Assembly: GCA_045579195.1 (NCBI GenBank)
Contig: JAZNLR010000102.1
Span: 1-7,486, forward strand
DNA length: 7,486 nt
Direction of reading: 5' to 3'
From: JAZNLR01 sp045579195
GTDB lineage: Bacteria > Bacillota > Clostridia > Christensenellales > CAMQZB01
Shown: one piece after another, positions 1 through 6,845 of the stretch
Numbering within the stretch: the stretch's first letter is position 1
How the letters are laid out: each line of letters begins with the position of its first letter
The notes under the pieces: model-generated
Seen by the model: the letters and a program-made list of their open reading frames with translations, nothing else
Database searches by the model: none
Told to the model about the DNA's origin: nothing
Translations under genes and position numbers: made by a program

Positions 1-1107
1 CTTGATCTTGACCGCACCGATCTCGATGATCTTGTCTTGATAGTACTTCAAGCCCGTCGTTTCAATGTCGAAAATGACGAAATCTCCATCACCCAAAACG
101 GAGGCATCGATCTCTTCCTTTTCAGCAAGGAAACTGTCCTGCGTGGAGAGGTGGAAGGGCTTCGGTTGCACAAAGACGTACTCATCCTTTGCTCTTCTCG
201 ACCGCTCCTTCGGAAGATCCACTTTTTCGGGAAACTTGCAAGTTGCGATCTTCGACGCGATCAAATTGAACTCATTCGAAAAGCTGGAAACGACAACCTT
301 TCCAGAAACGACAACTTCCTCTCCCTCCCGAAGCAAGCGCATCTTCTGTGCATTTGCAACCGAAGGGAAAATGACGCATTGAATCTTTCCCGTTGGGTCG
401 GTCAAAGAGAATTGATAATAGTTTTCGCTTCCGCGATGGCGTTTCCCTTCACGCTCGGGTTTCTTTCGCTCCACTTTATCGCCGAACGTTCCGCAAAGAA
501 CTGCATAATCGCTCTCTTGGCGAACGTTGCTGATGAATGCAGGCGTTTCTGTGGGGGCATCTCCGATATAAGACTTAACATCCGTAACAGCAATGCCGAA
601 AACAGGCTGAAAAACGGGTTCTTCCACACGTTCGATGGGGTGTAACCGCTCCCCTTCCTCAAAGTGGAACTCGACCTCATTGCAAAAGTACTTTGAAAGC
701 GAAATTTGAAGCGCTTCCGAAAAACGCTGTTTCGTCAAGTACTCTATCATATCGGAAGGACAGCGCAGCTTGACCAAGATCGGCTCTTGCATCAAGACGG
801 AAATTCCCTCATCTCCTACCACTGGAAAGACGGACGGGAAATCCGACTTCAAAAAGCGGATAACCTCCTTTTTGACAAGTGCCTCATCTGCAAAGCTTGC
901 AACGATCTCCACCGTGACACGAAGTGTTGGAAACTGTTCTTCGGTGTAAACGCGCAACGCATCACGCTCGGAGGCCGTCAGGATGCGCTCGGTCAGCAAG
1001 ACAATATGTAATGTTCCGTTTGTCTTGGAAAGCTGTGCGCTGCGGATGCGGACTTCGCCGACGTTAAATTTTCGGTCGATCCGTTCAATCAGCTCGGGTT
1101 TCTTCAT
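1..1107 (-). CDS. polC: DNA polymerase III alpha subunit, PolC type (N-terminal 369 residues; continues past the left edge)
   Basis: This is the start of the Gram-positive replicative DNA polymerase with built-in proofreading. I translated it by hand: it opens MKKPELIERIDRKFNVGEVR and stays open to base 1. Residues 1 to about 170 look like the PolC N-terminal domains. Residues about 198-290 look like an OB fold, with a stretch reading YYQFSLTDPTGKIQCVIFPS. The DEDD-type 3'-5' exonuclease begins near residue 343, with motif I as DIETTG (D347, E349). The usual first half of the PHP domain, with its HxH motif, is not present between OB fold and exonuclease; a 52-residue charged linker (291-342) with one histidine lies there. 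The ATG overlaps the end of ispG by 23 bases, and an AGAGGA ribosome binding site sits 8 bases upstream (1116-1121). The position after ispG fits clostridial polC. The polymerase domain is outside the window, so identity rests on N-terminus, exonuclease motif and context. Confidence 0.9.
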   Translation of the reverse strand, partial: MKKPELIERIDRKFNVGEVRIRSAQLSKTNGTLHIVLLTERILTASERDALRVYTEEQFPTLRVTVEIVASFADEALVKKEVIRFLKSDFPSVFPVVGDEGISVLMQEPILVKLRCPSDMIEYLTKQRFSEALQISLSKYFCNEVEFHFEEGERLHPIERVEEPVFQPVFGIAVTDVKSYIGDAPTETPAFISNVRQESDYAVLCGTFGDKVERKKPEREGKRHRGSENYYQFSLTDPTGKIQCVIFPSVANAQKMRLLREGEEVVVSGKVVVSSFSNEFNLIASKIATCKFPEKVDLPKERSRRAKDEYVFVQPKPFHLSTQDSFLAEKEEIDASVLGDGDFVIFDIETTGLKYYQDKIIEIGAVKIK

Positions 1108-2143
1108 CAAACAGTTCCTCTAGGAGCGCAAAGAAAACGCGTTCCCCCTCTTCTTTGGATACGGCGCGGAACACTTCTCCACGTCGGAAAATGACAAATT
1201 TATCCTCACCTGCAGCGATTCCGAGGTCTGCATCGCGACTCTCTCCCGGGCCGTTGACAACACACCCCATCACCGCAATTTTTGCGTTCTTTCGAATATG
1301 TTTTGTCCGCGCACGGACTTCGCTTGCAAAGCGCGCCACATCATAGGAGCAGCGCCCGCAAGTCGGGCAAGAAACGACATCCACAAACGGACGAAGCTTG
1401 AGCGCTTGCAAAATTTCAAGGGCTGCTTCCACCTCGGCGATCGGATCTTCCGAGAGGGAAACGCGAATGGTGTCACCAATGCCCTTTGCAAGCAAAGAGC
1501 CGATCCCGATCGCACTCTTTGCTCTTGCAAGTGAACCGCCGCCAGCTTCGGTCACCCCTAAGTGCAGAGGATAAGGCGTGCGGTTTGCGATCTCTTCATA
1601 CGCTTCCATCATCGTTGGAACATCGGACGCCTTAACGGCAACGACAATGTCTGAAAAATGACATTCTTCCAACGTCTTAATCTCGCGAAGTGCACTTTCA
1701 ACAAGAGCTCGAGCCTGCGTTTTGTGCTCTGCGAGCATTCCCTTTTCCAAAGATCCTGCATTTGCCCCAACGCGAATGGGAACGCGACACGCGCGTGCAG
1801 CATGCGCAACGCGAATGACGTTTTCCTTCTTGCCGATGTTCCCGGGGTTGATCCTGACCTTTGCAGCGCCGTTTTCAATGCAGGCAACGGCAATTCTGTG
1901 GTCAAAATGAACGTCCGCAATGACAGGAATGGGTGATTCCTTGCAAAGGTGTGCAAACGAAGGCACGTCCTCCATTGTGGGGACGGTAATTCGAATGAGG
2001 TCACACCCCACTTCGCGCAACGATTCAATTTTTTGAAGGCTCTCTTCCAATGCAATCGGTCTTGTTGTCAACATCGATTGAATCAGAATGGGCGACCCAC
2101 CGCCAAGCGGCAGTCCCCCGACCGTCACGATCTTTTTTTTCAT
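1085..2143 (-). CDS. ispG: 4-hydroxy-3-methylbut-2-en-1-yl diphosphate synthase (flavodoxin)
   Basis: IspG (GcpE) catalyses the reductive ring opening of MEcPP to HMBPP, the next-to-last step of the MEP isoprenoid pathway, using a [4Fe-4S] cluster in the cytosol. The 352-residue protein has the normal bacterial length. The N-terminal TIM-barrel part shows VGGLPLGGG, IADVHFDHRIA (73-83), RINPGN (97-102), NAGSLE and HLGVTEAG. The C-terminal cluster domain shows SCPTCGR (C259, C262) and GCVVNGPGES (C294, E301), giving all three cysteines and the glutamate ligand. One departure from the usual pattern is QSMLTTRP (22-29), where the family normally has QSMTNT. The ATG lies 7 bases after the rseP stop, with a modest AAGG ribosome binding site 5 bases upstream. 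The 3' end overlaps polC by 23 bases. Together with dxr it supplies precursors for the uppS product. Confidence 0.97.
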   Translation of the reverse strand: MKKKIVTVGGLPLGGGSPILIQSMLTTRPIALEESLQKIESLREVGCDLIRITVPTMEDVPSFAHLCKESPIPVIADVHFDHRIAVACIENGAAKVRINPGNIGKKENVIRVAHAARACRVPIRVGANAGSLEKGMLAEHKTQARALVESALREIKTLEECHFSDIVVAVKASDVPTMMEAYEEIANRTPYPLHLGVTEAGGGSLARAKSAIGIGSLLAKGIGDTIRVSLSEDPIAEVEAALEILQALKLRPFVDVVSCPTCGRCSYDVARFASEVRARTKHIRKNAKIAVMGCVVNGPGESRDADLGIAAGEDKFVIFRRGEVFRAVSKEEGERVFFALLEELFDEETRAD

Positions 2144-2150
2144 CCGTACC

Positions 2151-3245
2151 TTACCAAATTTTAATCAAATCAACGAGAATTGCAAACAGGAACAAGAAGA
2201 TCAATCCACCGAAGTGAATTGCGCTTTCCACACTCTTATTAATGGGCTTTTTTCGAATCCACTCAATGGTAGTGAACAGCATTCTAGATCCGTCCAGTGC
2301 GGGGATGGGCAACAGGTTGAAGACCGCAAGATTTGCACCAATGAGCGCAACGACCTCAAGAAGTTGCCGAAATCCGTACTGCGCGAGCTCTGCAGTCATC
2401 GTAATCGTCGTGATGGGGCCTCCGAGTGAATCCAACCCGATTGCTCCTGTTAAGATTTGCCCGATCGCACCAAGAACGCTGCCTGCCATCTTCATGCAGT
2501 ACACAAACGCTCTTCCGATGGATTCAAAGAACGAAAAGCGATGAGAAACGCTAGTCTGCAAGATTCCCATGCCATATGAAACTGAGGTGACAGGAACACC
2601 GTTCTCCTCTCCCGTGACGACGTACTTTCGCAAGTGAACTTCCACCGTTTTTCTCTCGCCGCCGCGCAAAACTTCCACGAAAAGCTTTCCATCATCCTCG
2701 CGTTCTTTTGCAAGAACGCTGGAAAGATCGGTCGAGAGATAGATATTCTTCCCGTTTGCAGAGAGAAGGATATCACCTTCCTGCAACATATACTCCACAG
2801 CAACGGTTTCGTCTTCACTGTTCGGCAACACCTTCGCAACCGAGAGAACATACTGACCGGAAAAAACGAACGCACAAATGATGATAAGAACGGTCGTCAA
2901 AAAGTTCATAAACGCACCCGAGAAAAGAACGATCAATCTCTTCCACGGCGCTTTGCTGTCAAACGAATCCTCGCTCGTGATCTCCTCATCTTCCCCTTCA
3001 AACGCGCAAAAGCCTCCGAGCGGAATGCAACGCAAGGAAAAGAGTTCACCACCCTTCATCCTCTTTTTAAAGAGTTTTGGGCCGAAACCAATCGCAAATT
3101 CATTGATTTTAAACCCTAGGAGTTTGCCCGAGACGTAATGTCCAAACTCGTGCACCGTGATCATAAACAGGAGCACCAGAATTGCGACACCGATATACAA
3201 AACGTTGCTCAAAAACTCAGGAGCTTTCAAAAGAAGAAAATTCAA
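2151..3245 (-). CDS. rseP: RseP/RasP-family site-2 intramembrane zinc metalloprotease
   Basis: This is a membrane-embedded S2P-family protease. Relatives cleave anti-sigma factors and small membrane proteins inside the bilayer (RasP acts on RsiW in Bacillus); the substrate here is unknown. The 364-residue protein shows the zinc motif HEFGH (32-36) in the first membrane segment (about 14-36). A second hydrophobic segment follows FSGAFMNF (108-115). A PDZ-like region spans about 131-215. The third metal-ligand motif, NLLPIPALDG (310-319, D318), lies in a hydrophobic segment, and a last segment ends the protein (345-364). The start codon is TTG: no ATG or GTG lies between it and an in-frame TGA ten codons upstream (3273-3275), and AGAGGTG is placed 4 bases before it. 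The gene starts 33 bases after dxr and ends 7 bases before ispG. All catalytic motifs are present, so it should be active. Confidence 0.95.
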   Translation of the reverse strand: MNFLLLKAPEFLSNVLYIGVAILVLLFMITVHEFGHYVSGKLLGFKINEFAIGFGPKLFKKRMKGGELFSLRCIPLGGFCAFEGEDEEITSEDSFDSKAPWKRLIVLFSGAFMNFLTTVLIIICAFVFSGQYVLSVAKVLPNSEDETVAVEYMLQEGDILLSANGKNIYLSTDLSSVLAKEREDDGKLFVEVLRGGERKTVEVHLRKYVVTGEENGVPVTSVSYGMGILQTSVSHRFSFFESIGRAFVYCMKMAGSVLGAIGQILTGAIGLDSLGGPITTITMTAELAQYGFRQLLEVVALIGANLAVFNLLPIPALDGSRMLFTTIEWIRKKPINKSVESAIHFGGLIFLFLFAILVDLIKIW

Positions 3246-3249
3246 ATCA

Positions 3250-3256
3250 CACCTCT
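3250..3256 (-). promoter_or_regulatory. Ribosome binding site for rseP (TTG start)
   Basis: The minus strand reads AGAGGTG, 4 bases before the TTG at 3245-3243. With the in-frame stop at 3273-3275 and no other start codon between, it fixes the unusual TTG start of rseP. Confidence 0.8.
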
Positions 3257-3278
3257 GTCGTCTGTCCGTCGCTCAACG

Positions 3279-4409
3279 TCAACGAACTCCGATGATATTA
3301 TACGCCAACTTGCGTGCAAACATATCCGTTCCATCAATTTTTTCCTCCGAGACCATGCCGGAGAAGTCTGCATCCAGAACGGAAGCGATGATGGCAGGGA
3401 TATCACAAAAACCGATTTTACCTTTCAGAAACGCCTCGACGCAAACTTCGTCTGCAGCGTTCATCGCGCAAGGATATAATCCCCCTTTTCTGCTTGCTTC
3501 TTTCGCAAGCGTCAAGCACGGGAAGCGCTCCTCGTCGGGAGCAAGAAACTGAAGATTGCCAAGCTTTGGAAAGTCCACGGGCGGAATGCACGCAACGCGT
3601 TTGGGCGCATTCAATGCAAGCGCAATGGGGAGCTCCATGCTTGGGTAAGACAGCTGTGCGATGCACGCGCCGTCAGTAAAGCGCACCATCGAATGAATGA
3701 TGCTTTCCGGATGCACCAAAATTTCGATCTGTTCATCCGAAAGGTCAAAAAGCCATTTTGCCTCAATGTGCTCAAGGCCCTTATTCATCATGGTCGCGCT
3801 GTCAATGGTAACGCGCTTCCCCATCGACCAATTTGGGTGTGCAAGCGCAAGTTCGGGCGTTGCAGACAACAACTCTTCCTTGCTTGCATGCAAGAACGGG
3901 CCGCCGCTTGCCGTTAAGATTACGGACGAAAGATCTTCCCTTCTTCCCGCTTGCAGGCATTGCCAAATGGCGGAATGCTCTGAATCTACGGGGATGATCT
4001 CCGCTCGATCGTAAGGTGCGCGCTTGAAAAGCGCACCTGCCGCAACCATGCTCTCCTTGTTCGCAAGCGCAACACGTTTCCCCGTCTTTGCCGCCGCAAG
4101 CGCAAACTTCAAACCTGCAATGCCGCTGACAGCGATGACGTAAATATCCGCATCACATTCGGGAATGAGTGCGTAAAGCGCGTCCCCCGTCTTTGCGGAA
4201 AAACCTTCTGCACACAGCGTTGCACATGCCTCTTTGCTCGCCATTCCGACGAACTTCGGATGGAATTCAGAAATTTGCCGAGAGAATAAGCTGACGTTGC
4301 CGCCTGCAATCAGGCAAACAACGTCAAAGGCTTCCGGATCGCGACGGATCACGTTTAACGTTTGCGTTCCGATCGAACCCGTGCTCCCGACGATACAAAC
4401 TTTTTTCAT
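3279..4409 (-). CDS. dxr: 1-deoxy-D-xylulose 5-phosphate reductoisomerase
   Basis: Dxr (IspC) converts DXP to 2-C-methyl-D-erythritol 4-phosphate with NADPH and a divalent metal, the committed MEP pathway step and the target of fosmidomycin. The 376-residue protein begins MKKVCIVGSTGSIG, whose GSTGSIG (8-14) is the NADPH-binding loop. ANKES (116-120) and VDSEHSA (141-147) follow; D142, E144 and E213 (in MNKGLEHIEA) are the expected metal ligands. HPNWSMGKRVTIDSATMMNK (191-210) is the active-site loop region, and the C-terminal helical domain is complete. The frame is open 14 codons further upstream into cdsA, but ATG 4409 has GAGGGG just before it and gives the standard N-terminus. It starts 8 bases after the cdsA stop and lies 33 bases before rseP. 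Nothing looks degraded. Confidence 0.97.
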   Translation of the reverse strand: MKKVCIVGSTGSIGTQTLNVIRRDPEAFDVVCLIAGGNVSLFSRQISEFHPKFVGMASKEACATLCAEGFSAKTGDALYALIPECDADIYVIAVSGIAGLKFALAAAKTGKRVALANKESMVAAGALFKRAPYDRAEIIPVDSEHSAIWQCLQAGRREDLSSVILTASGGPFLHASKEELLSATPELALAHPNWSMGKRVTIDSATMMNKGLEHIEAKWLFDLSDEQIEILVHPESIIHSMVRFTDGACIAQLSYPSMELPIALALNAPKRVACIPPVDFPKLGNLQFLAPDEERFPCLTLAKEASRKGGLYPCAMNAADEVCVEAFLKGKIGFCDIPAIIASVLDADFSGMVSEEKIDGTDMFARKLAYNIIGVR

Positions 4410-4417
4410 ATTACCCC

Positions 4418-5257
4418 TCACAGAGCAAAGACAAGCTGAAAACAGATGCAAACGATAATTGCAACGAACATAATGCCGTCAAAGCGATCCATCGCTCCAC
4501 CGTGACCGGGCATAATGTTGCCCATATCCTTAATTCCAACCTTGCGCTTGATGTGGCTTTCCACCAGATCTCCGAACTCCGTTGCGATCGCACACGCAAT
4601 TCCGAGAAGAATGAAGAAAACAACGTACATTCCGTCATCAAAGCGGTATGACTCGATCAGCCACTGAGCCGCAATGATACACACGGCAAGTGCGCCGAGA
4701 ACACCGCCGACAATGCCTCCGATCGCACCGGAAACCGTCTTGTTCGGGCTGATCGTCGGGCAGAGCTTCGGACCTTTCAAAAGGCTTCCGACAAAGAATG
4801 CAAACGTGTCGGTGAACGTTGCAACGACGAACACAAAAAGGAGCGCCGTCGTGGAGAGCGCCAAACTCTCGTCAAAGTGATTGATAACGCTTAAGGAATC
4901 GATAAAAAGCGTGGGATAGATGGGGATCATCGCCGCATAGCCCGTTCCTGCAAGCGTAATTTTTGTGGAAAACAGTGGCAAAACCATATTCACAATGGTG
5001 TATGCCACGATCAAAACGAGCGCGCCCGAAAAGCCGAATGCCAGCAAAACGGGGATCATCGCAACAGCCACAAGCTCCATCAAAACAAGATTCGCAACCG
5101 AAAGCTGCTCCTTCATCGCGCGGTACATCTCGGCCACGGCAACCACGGAAACGAATCCAACAAAAATATCAAACGGGATCAAACTCACAGAACGGAGCAA
5201 AAACAATCCCACCAAAATCAGAGCGTAAACAGCGCCCGATATCACTCTCTTCTTCAT
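4418..5257 (-). CDS. cdsA: Phosphatidate cytidylyltransferase (CDP-diacylglycerol synthase)
   Basis: CdsA makes CDP-diacylglycerol from phosphatidic acid and CTP, the branch point for membrane phospholipids, in the cytoplasmic membrane. The 279-residue protein is almost entirely hydrophobic, with roughly eight possible membrane segments (not computed). Near the C-terminus it carries the family signature: S-x-x-K-R at 234-238, KD at 243-244, then PGHGGAMDRFD at 250-260, with the conserved aspartates D257 and D260. FTDTFAFFVG (148-157) and the segment SPNKTVSGAIGG (170-181) are also typical. The chosen ATG has a near-perfect AAGGAGAA ribosome binding site 4 bases upstream. The frame remains open 26 codons further into uppS, but that extension is hydrophilic and has no ribosome binding site support. 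It starts 10 bases after uppS and ends 8 bases before dxr. Confidence 0.95.
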   Translation of the reverse strand: MKKRVISGAVYALILVGLFLLRSVSLIPFDIFVGFVSVVAVAEMYRAMKEQLSVANLVLMELVAVAMIPVLLAFGFSGALVLIVAYTIVNMVLPLFSTKITLAGTGYAAMIPIYPTLFIDSLSVINHFDESLALSTTALLFVFVVATFTDTFAFFVGSLLKGPKLCPTISPNKTVSGAIGGIVGGVLGALAVCIIAAQWLIESYRFDDGMYVVFFILLGIACAIATEFGDLVESHIKRKVGIKDMGNIMPGHGGAMDRFDGIMFVAIIVCICFQLVFAL

Positions 5258-5267
5258 AAGTTCTCCT

Positions 5268-5975
5268 TTAGACTCTTCCAAAACGGCGTTCCCGCTTTGC
5301 GTAATTTTGAAGAGCCTTTTCCAACTCTCGCTCATTGAAATCCGGCCACAGAACTTTCGTGAAATAAAGCTCGGAATATGCCGCCTGAAAGAGCATAAAA
5401 TTGCTCAGGCGCATCTCTCCGCTCGTTCGAATGATGAGGTCGGGATCGGGAAGAAAATCGGTGTACAGCTTGTCGCGGAATGCAGCTTCGTCCACCTCGG
5501 TTTTCCCCTCTTTGATCAATGCGTTGACGGCACGCAAAATCTCGTCACGCGAGCCGTAATTCAAGCCGACGTTGAGAACGAACCGATCGCAATGTGCGCT
5601 CTTTGCAAGTGCATCCTGAAGGGAAATTCGGATGTCTTCCGGCAAGGAAGAAATGTCCCCCATCAGGTTGCCGCGAATTCCGTGTTCTTCAAACATTTCG
5701 GCATTTTCTGCAAAGAAATCACGCAAGATTCCAAACAACGTTTCGATCTCCTCTTGCGGTCGATTCCAATTTTCCGTTGAAAAAGCAAAGAGGGAAACCA
5801 CTTTGATTCCCCGTTTGAAACAATATTCAACCAGCGCTTTGATGCGTTCTGCGGCAGCCTTATGCCCGGCAGAGCGCTCCAATCCACGCTTTTTTGCCCA
5901 CCGTCCGTTGCCGTCCATAATGAACGCAACGTGAACGGGGAGTTTTATTTCTTTGCTACGTTTTGACTGAACCAA
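5268..5975 (-). CDS. uppS: Isoprenyl transferase / undecaprenyl diphosphate synthase
   Basis: UppS is a cis-prenyltransferase that adds isopentenyl units to farnesyl diphosphate to make the C55 lipid carrier for peptidoglycan and other wall polymers. The 235-residue protein shows HVAFIMDGNGRWAKKRG (15-31) with the catalytic D21, the substrate-loop region SLFAFSTENWNRP (61-73), and LIIRTSGEMRLSNFMLFQ (180-197). These are followed by AYSELYF with the Mg-binding E202. The start is TTG 5975: going upstream in frame come two CGA codons and then a TGA, so no other start is possible. AGAGGTGA lies 6 bases before it and contains the stop of the preceding small ORF, suggesting translational coupling. 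Product length (C55 or other) cannot be read from sequence alone. The gene ends 10 bases before cdsA. Confidence 0.96.
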   Translation of the reverse strand: MVQSKRSKEIKLPVHVAFIMDGNGRWAKKRGLERSAGHKAAAERIKALVEYCFKRGIKVVSLFAFSTENWNRPQEEIETLFGILRDFFAENAEMFEEHGIRGNLMGDISSLPEDIRISLQDALAKSAHCDRFVLNVGLNYGSRDEILRAVNALIKEGKTEVDEAAFRDKLYTDFLPDPDLIIRTSGEMRLSNFMLFQAAYSELYFTKVLWPDFNERELEKALQNYAKRERRFGRV

Positions 5976-5981
5976 TCGTCG

Positions 5982-5989
5982 TCACCTCT
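5982..5989 (-). promoter_or_regulatory. Ribosome binding site for uppS (TTG start), overlapping the upstream stop codon
   Basis: The minus strand reads AGAGGTGA, 6 bases before the uppS TTG. Its final TGA is the stop codon of the 68-residue ORF, so ribosomes finishing that ORF end on the uppS initiation site. Confidence 0.75.
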
Positions 5990-6188
5990 CGAGCGCAAAC
6001 TCCCCGACAAACACGGTGACGCCCTCCTTCCCCTCTTTCACTTTGAGGACAAGGAGCGTGTCAAACGCGCGCTCTCTTGCGCGCACGTGTTCAACGCATA
6101 CGATCGGGACGTTTGCCCGCTGAAGCTCCTCTTTCGCGAGAGGAAGCGGCATCCCGATGATGCGGGTCAGAATCGCTTGGCTATTCAA
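5982..6188 (-). CDS. Hypothetical 68-residue protein between frr and uppS
   Basis: I do not recognise this ORF. It fills the space between frr and uppS: the likely TTG start lies 16 bases after the frr stop, and its TGA is 6 bases before uppS. The peptide runs MNSQAILTRIIGMPLPLAKE, then LQRANVPIVCVEHV, a charged stretch RARERAFD, LLVLKVKEGKEG, and VTVFVGEFALER. It reads as soluble and mixed alpha/beta, with a PLPLAKEELQRANVPIV helix-strand pattern faintly like one PASTA-type repeat; that is only a resemblance. There is no signal peptide, membrane segment or cysteine pair. The ribosome binding site is weak (GGAG, 10 bases upstream). An alternative ATG at codon 13 has no visible site. The frame is open further into frr, but that part is Arg/Ser-rich shadow sequence. 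Coding is supported by the tight fit and sensible composition, not by homology. Confidence 0.6.
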   Translation of the reverse strand: MNSQAILTRIIGMPLPLAKEELQRANVPIVCVEHVRARERAFDTLLVLKVKEGKEGVTVFVGEFALER

Positions 6189-6192
6189 AGTT

Positions 6193-6198
6193 ATTATA
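6193..6198 (-). promoter_or_regulatory. Possible -10 box between frr and the 68-residue ORF
   Basis: The minus strand has an exact TATAAT in the 16-base gap after frr. No convincing -35 box or TG extension is seen 16-18 bases upstream (the region reads like AAATAC). Transcription from it would begin right at the TTG of the small ORF, so it would serve mainly uppS and the genes beyond. It may be chance in an A/T-rich gap. Confidence 0.25.
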
Positions 6199-6204
6199 CT
6201 CCAA

Positions 6205-6780
6205 TCAGACGGAAAGTATTTCCTTTTCCTTGTCCTTCTGGACAGCGTCAACCTGCTCGATGAACTTGTTGATGATCTTCTCAACGTCCTTTTCGATCGA
6301 GCTCATATCGTCTTCGGTGATCGCCTTTTCGTTCTTCAACTTTTTGCACTTATCGAGCATATCGCGACGGATGTTGCGAAGGGCGACCTTGGATTCATCA
6401 GCCGTCTTCTTTACGGTCTTAACGAGGTCCTTTCTGCGCTCTTCCGTGAGCTCAGGGAAGACGAGGCGGATCAGCTTTCCGTCGTTGCTCGGCGTAAGGC
6501 CGATGTTTGCCGCGAGGATCGCCTTTTCAATGTTCTTCAACGTGCTGGTATCCCACGGAGAGATCGTGATCATGCGTGCTTCGGGAACGGCGATATTGCC
6601 CACCTGATTGATGGGGGTCTGCGTTCCGTAATAATCGATGGTGATGCGGTCAAGGATGTGCGGATTTGCACGGCCTGCGCGGATGTTCAAGAAATCGTCT
6701 TTCAAGACGGAAACGGTCTTGCCCATCTTATCTTCCATCCACAAAAACAGTTCATTTACCTGCGGATTTGCGTAATTCAT
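6205..6780 (-). CDS. frr: Ribosome recycling factor
   Basis: RRF works with EF-G to split the post-termination ribosome so that subunits can be reused. The 191-residue protein is a few residues longer than the usual 185, with the excess at the N-terminus (MNYANPQVNE). It shows the helical domain I start LNIRAGRANPHILDRI (31-46), the domain II beta region with YYGTQTPINQV (50-60), ISPWD (73-77), and the conserved LRNIRRD (134-140) whose arginines belong to the functional core of RRF. A long charged C-terminal helix (about 145-185) completes the three-helix bundle. The ATG has GGAGG 5 bases upstream. It lies 84 bases after pyrH, with its own promoter candidate in that gap, and is the first gene of the tightly packed run to polC. 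Nothing unusual in the coding sequence. Confidence 0.97.
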   Translation of the reverse strand: MNYANPQVNELFLWMEDKMGKTVSVLKDDFLNIRAGRANPHILDRITIDYYGTQTPINQVGNIAVPEARMITISPWDTSTLKNIEKAILAANIGLTPSNDGKLIRLVFPELTEERRKDLVKTVKKTADESKVALRNIRRDMLDKCKKLKNEKAITEDDMSSIEKDVEKIINKFIEQVDAVQKDKEKEILSV

Positions 6781-6816
6781 AATAACCTCCGAACATTCAA
6801 TTTCGTTTCTCCCTCT

Positions 6817-6845
6817 ATTGTAACAGTTTCAAGCGGGAAATTCAA
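6817..6845 (-). promoter_or_regulatory. Sigma-A-type promoter upstream of frr
   Basis: On the minus strand a -35 box TTGAAT (6845-6840) and a -10 box TACAAT (6822-6817) are separated by exactly 17 bases. Matches to consensus are 4 of 6 and 5 of 6. Transcription would start near 6810, giving a leader of about 30 bases with the GGAGG site of frr. It would drive frr through polC even if pyrH transcription were interrupted. Predicted from sequence only. Confidence 0.6.

Noticed and set aside
37..645. 202-codon open frame on the plus strand
   Set aside because: It is antisense to polC, which is continuous and shows the exonuclease motif; no family features in the plus-strand peptide.
1300..4100. 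Recurrent GCAAGC/TTGCAAG words suggesting a dispersed repeat
   Set aside because: They fall inside coding regions in varied phases and reflect frequent use of Ala GCA, Ser AGC and Lys AAG codons; no fixed spacing or longer repeat unit.
4410..4451. Upstream extension of dxr by 14 codons
   Set aside because: It overlaps cdsA, lacks a ribosome binding site, and the standard MKKVCIVGSTGSIG start has GAGGGG directly upstream.
5258..5335. Upstream extension of cdsA by 26 codons
   Set aside because: It overlaps the end of uppS; the ATG at 5257 has an AAGGAGAA site and gives the normal hydrophobic N-terminus.
6211..6223. Small inverted repeat GGAAA-gta-TTTCC at the end of frr as a terminator
   Set aside because: The stem is only 5 bases with a 3-base loop, contains the frr coding end, and no T-tract follows on the minus strand.
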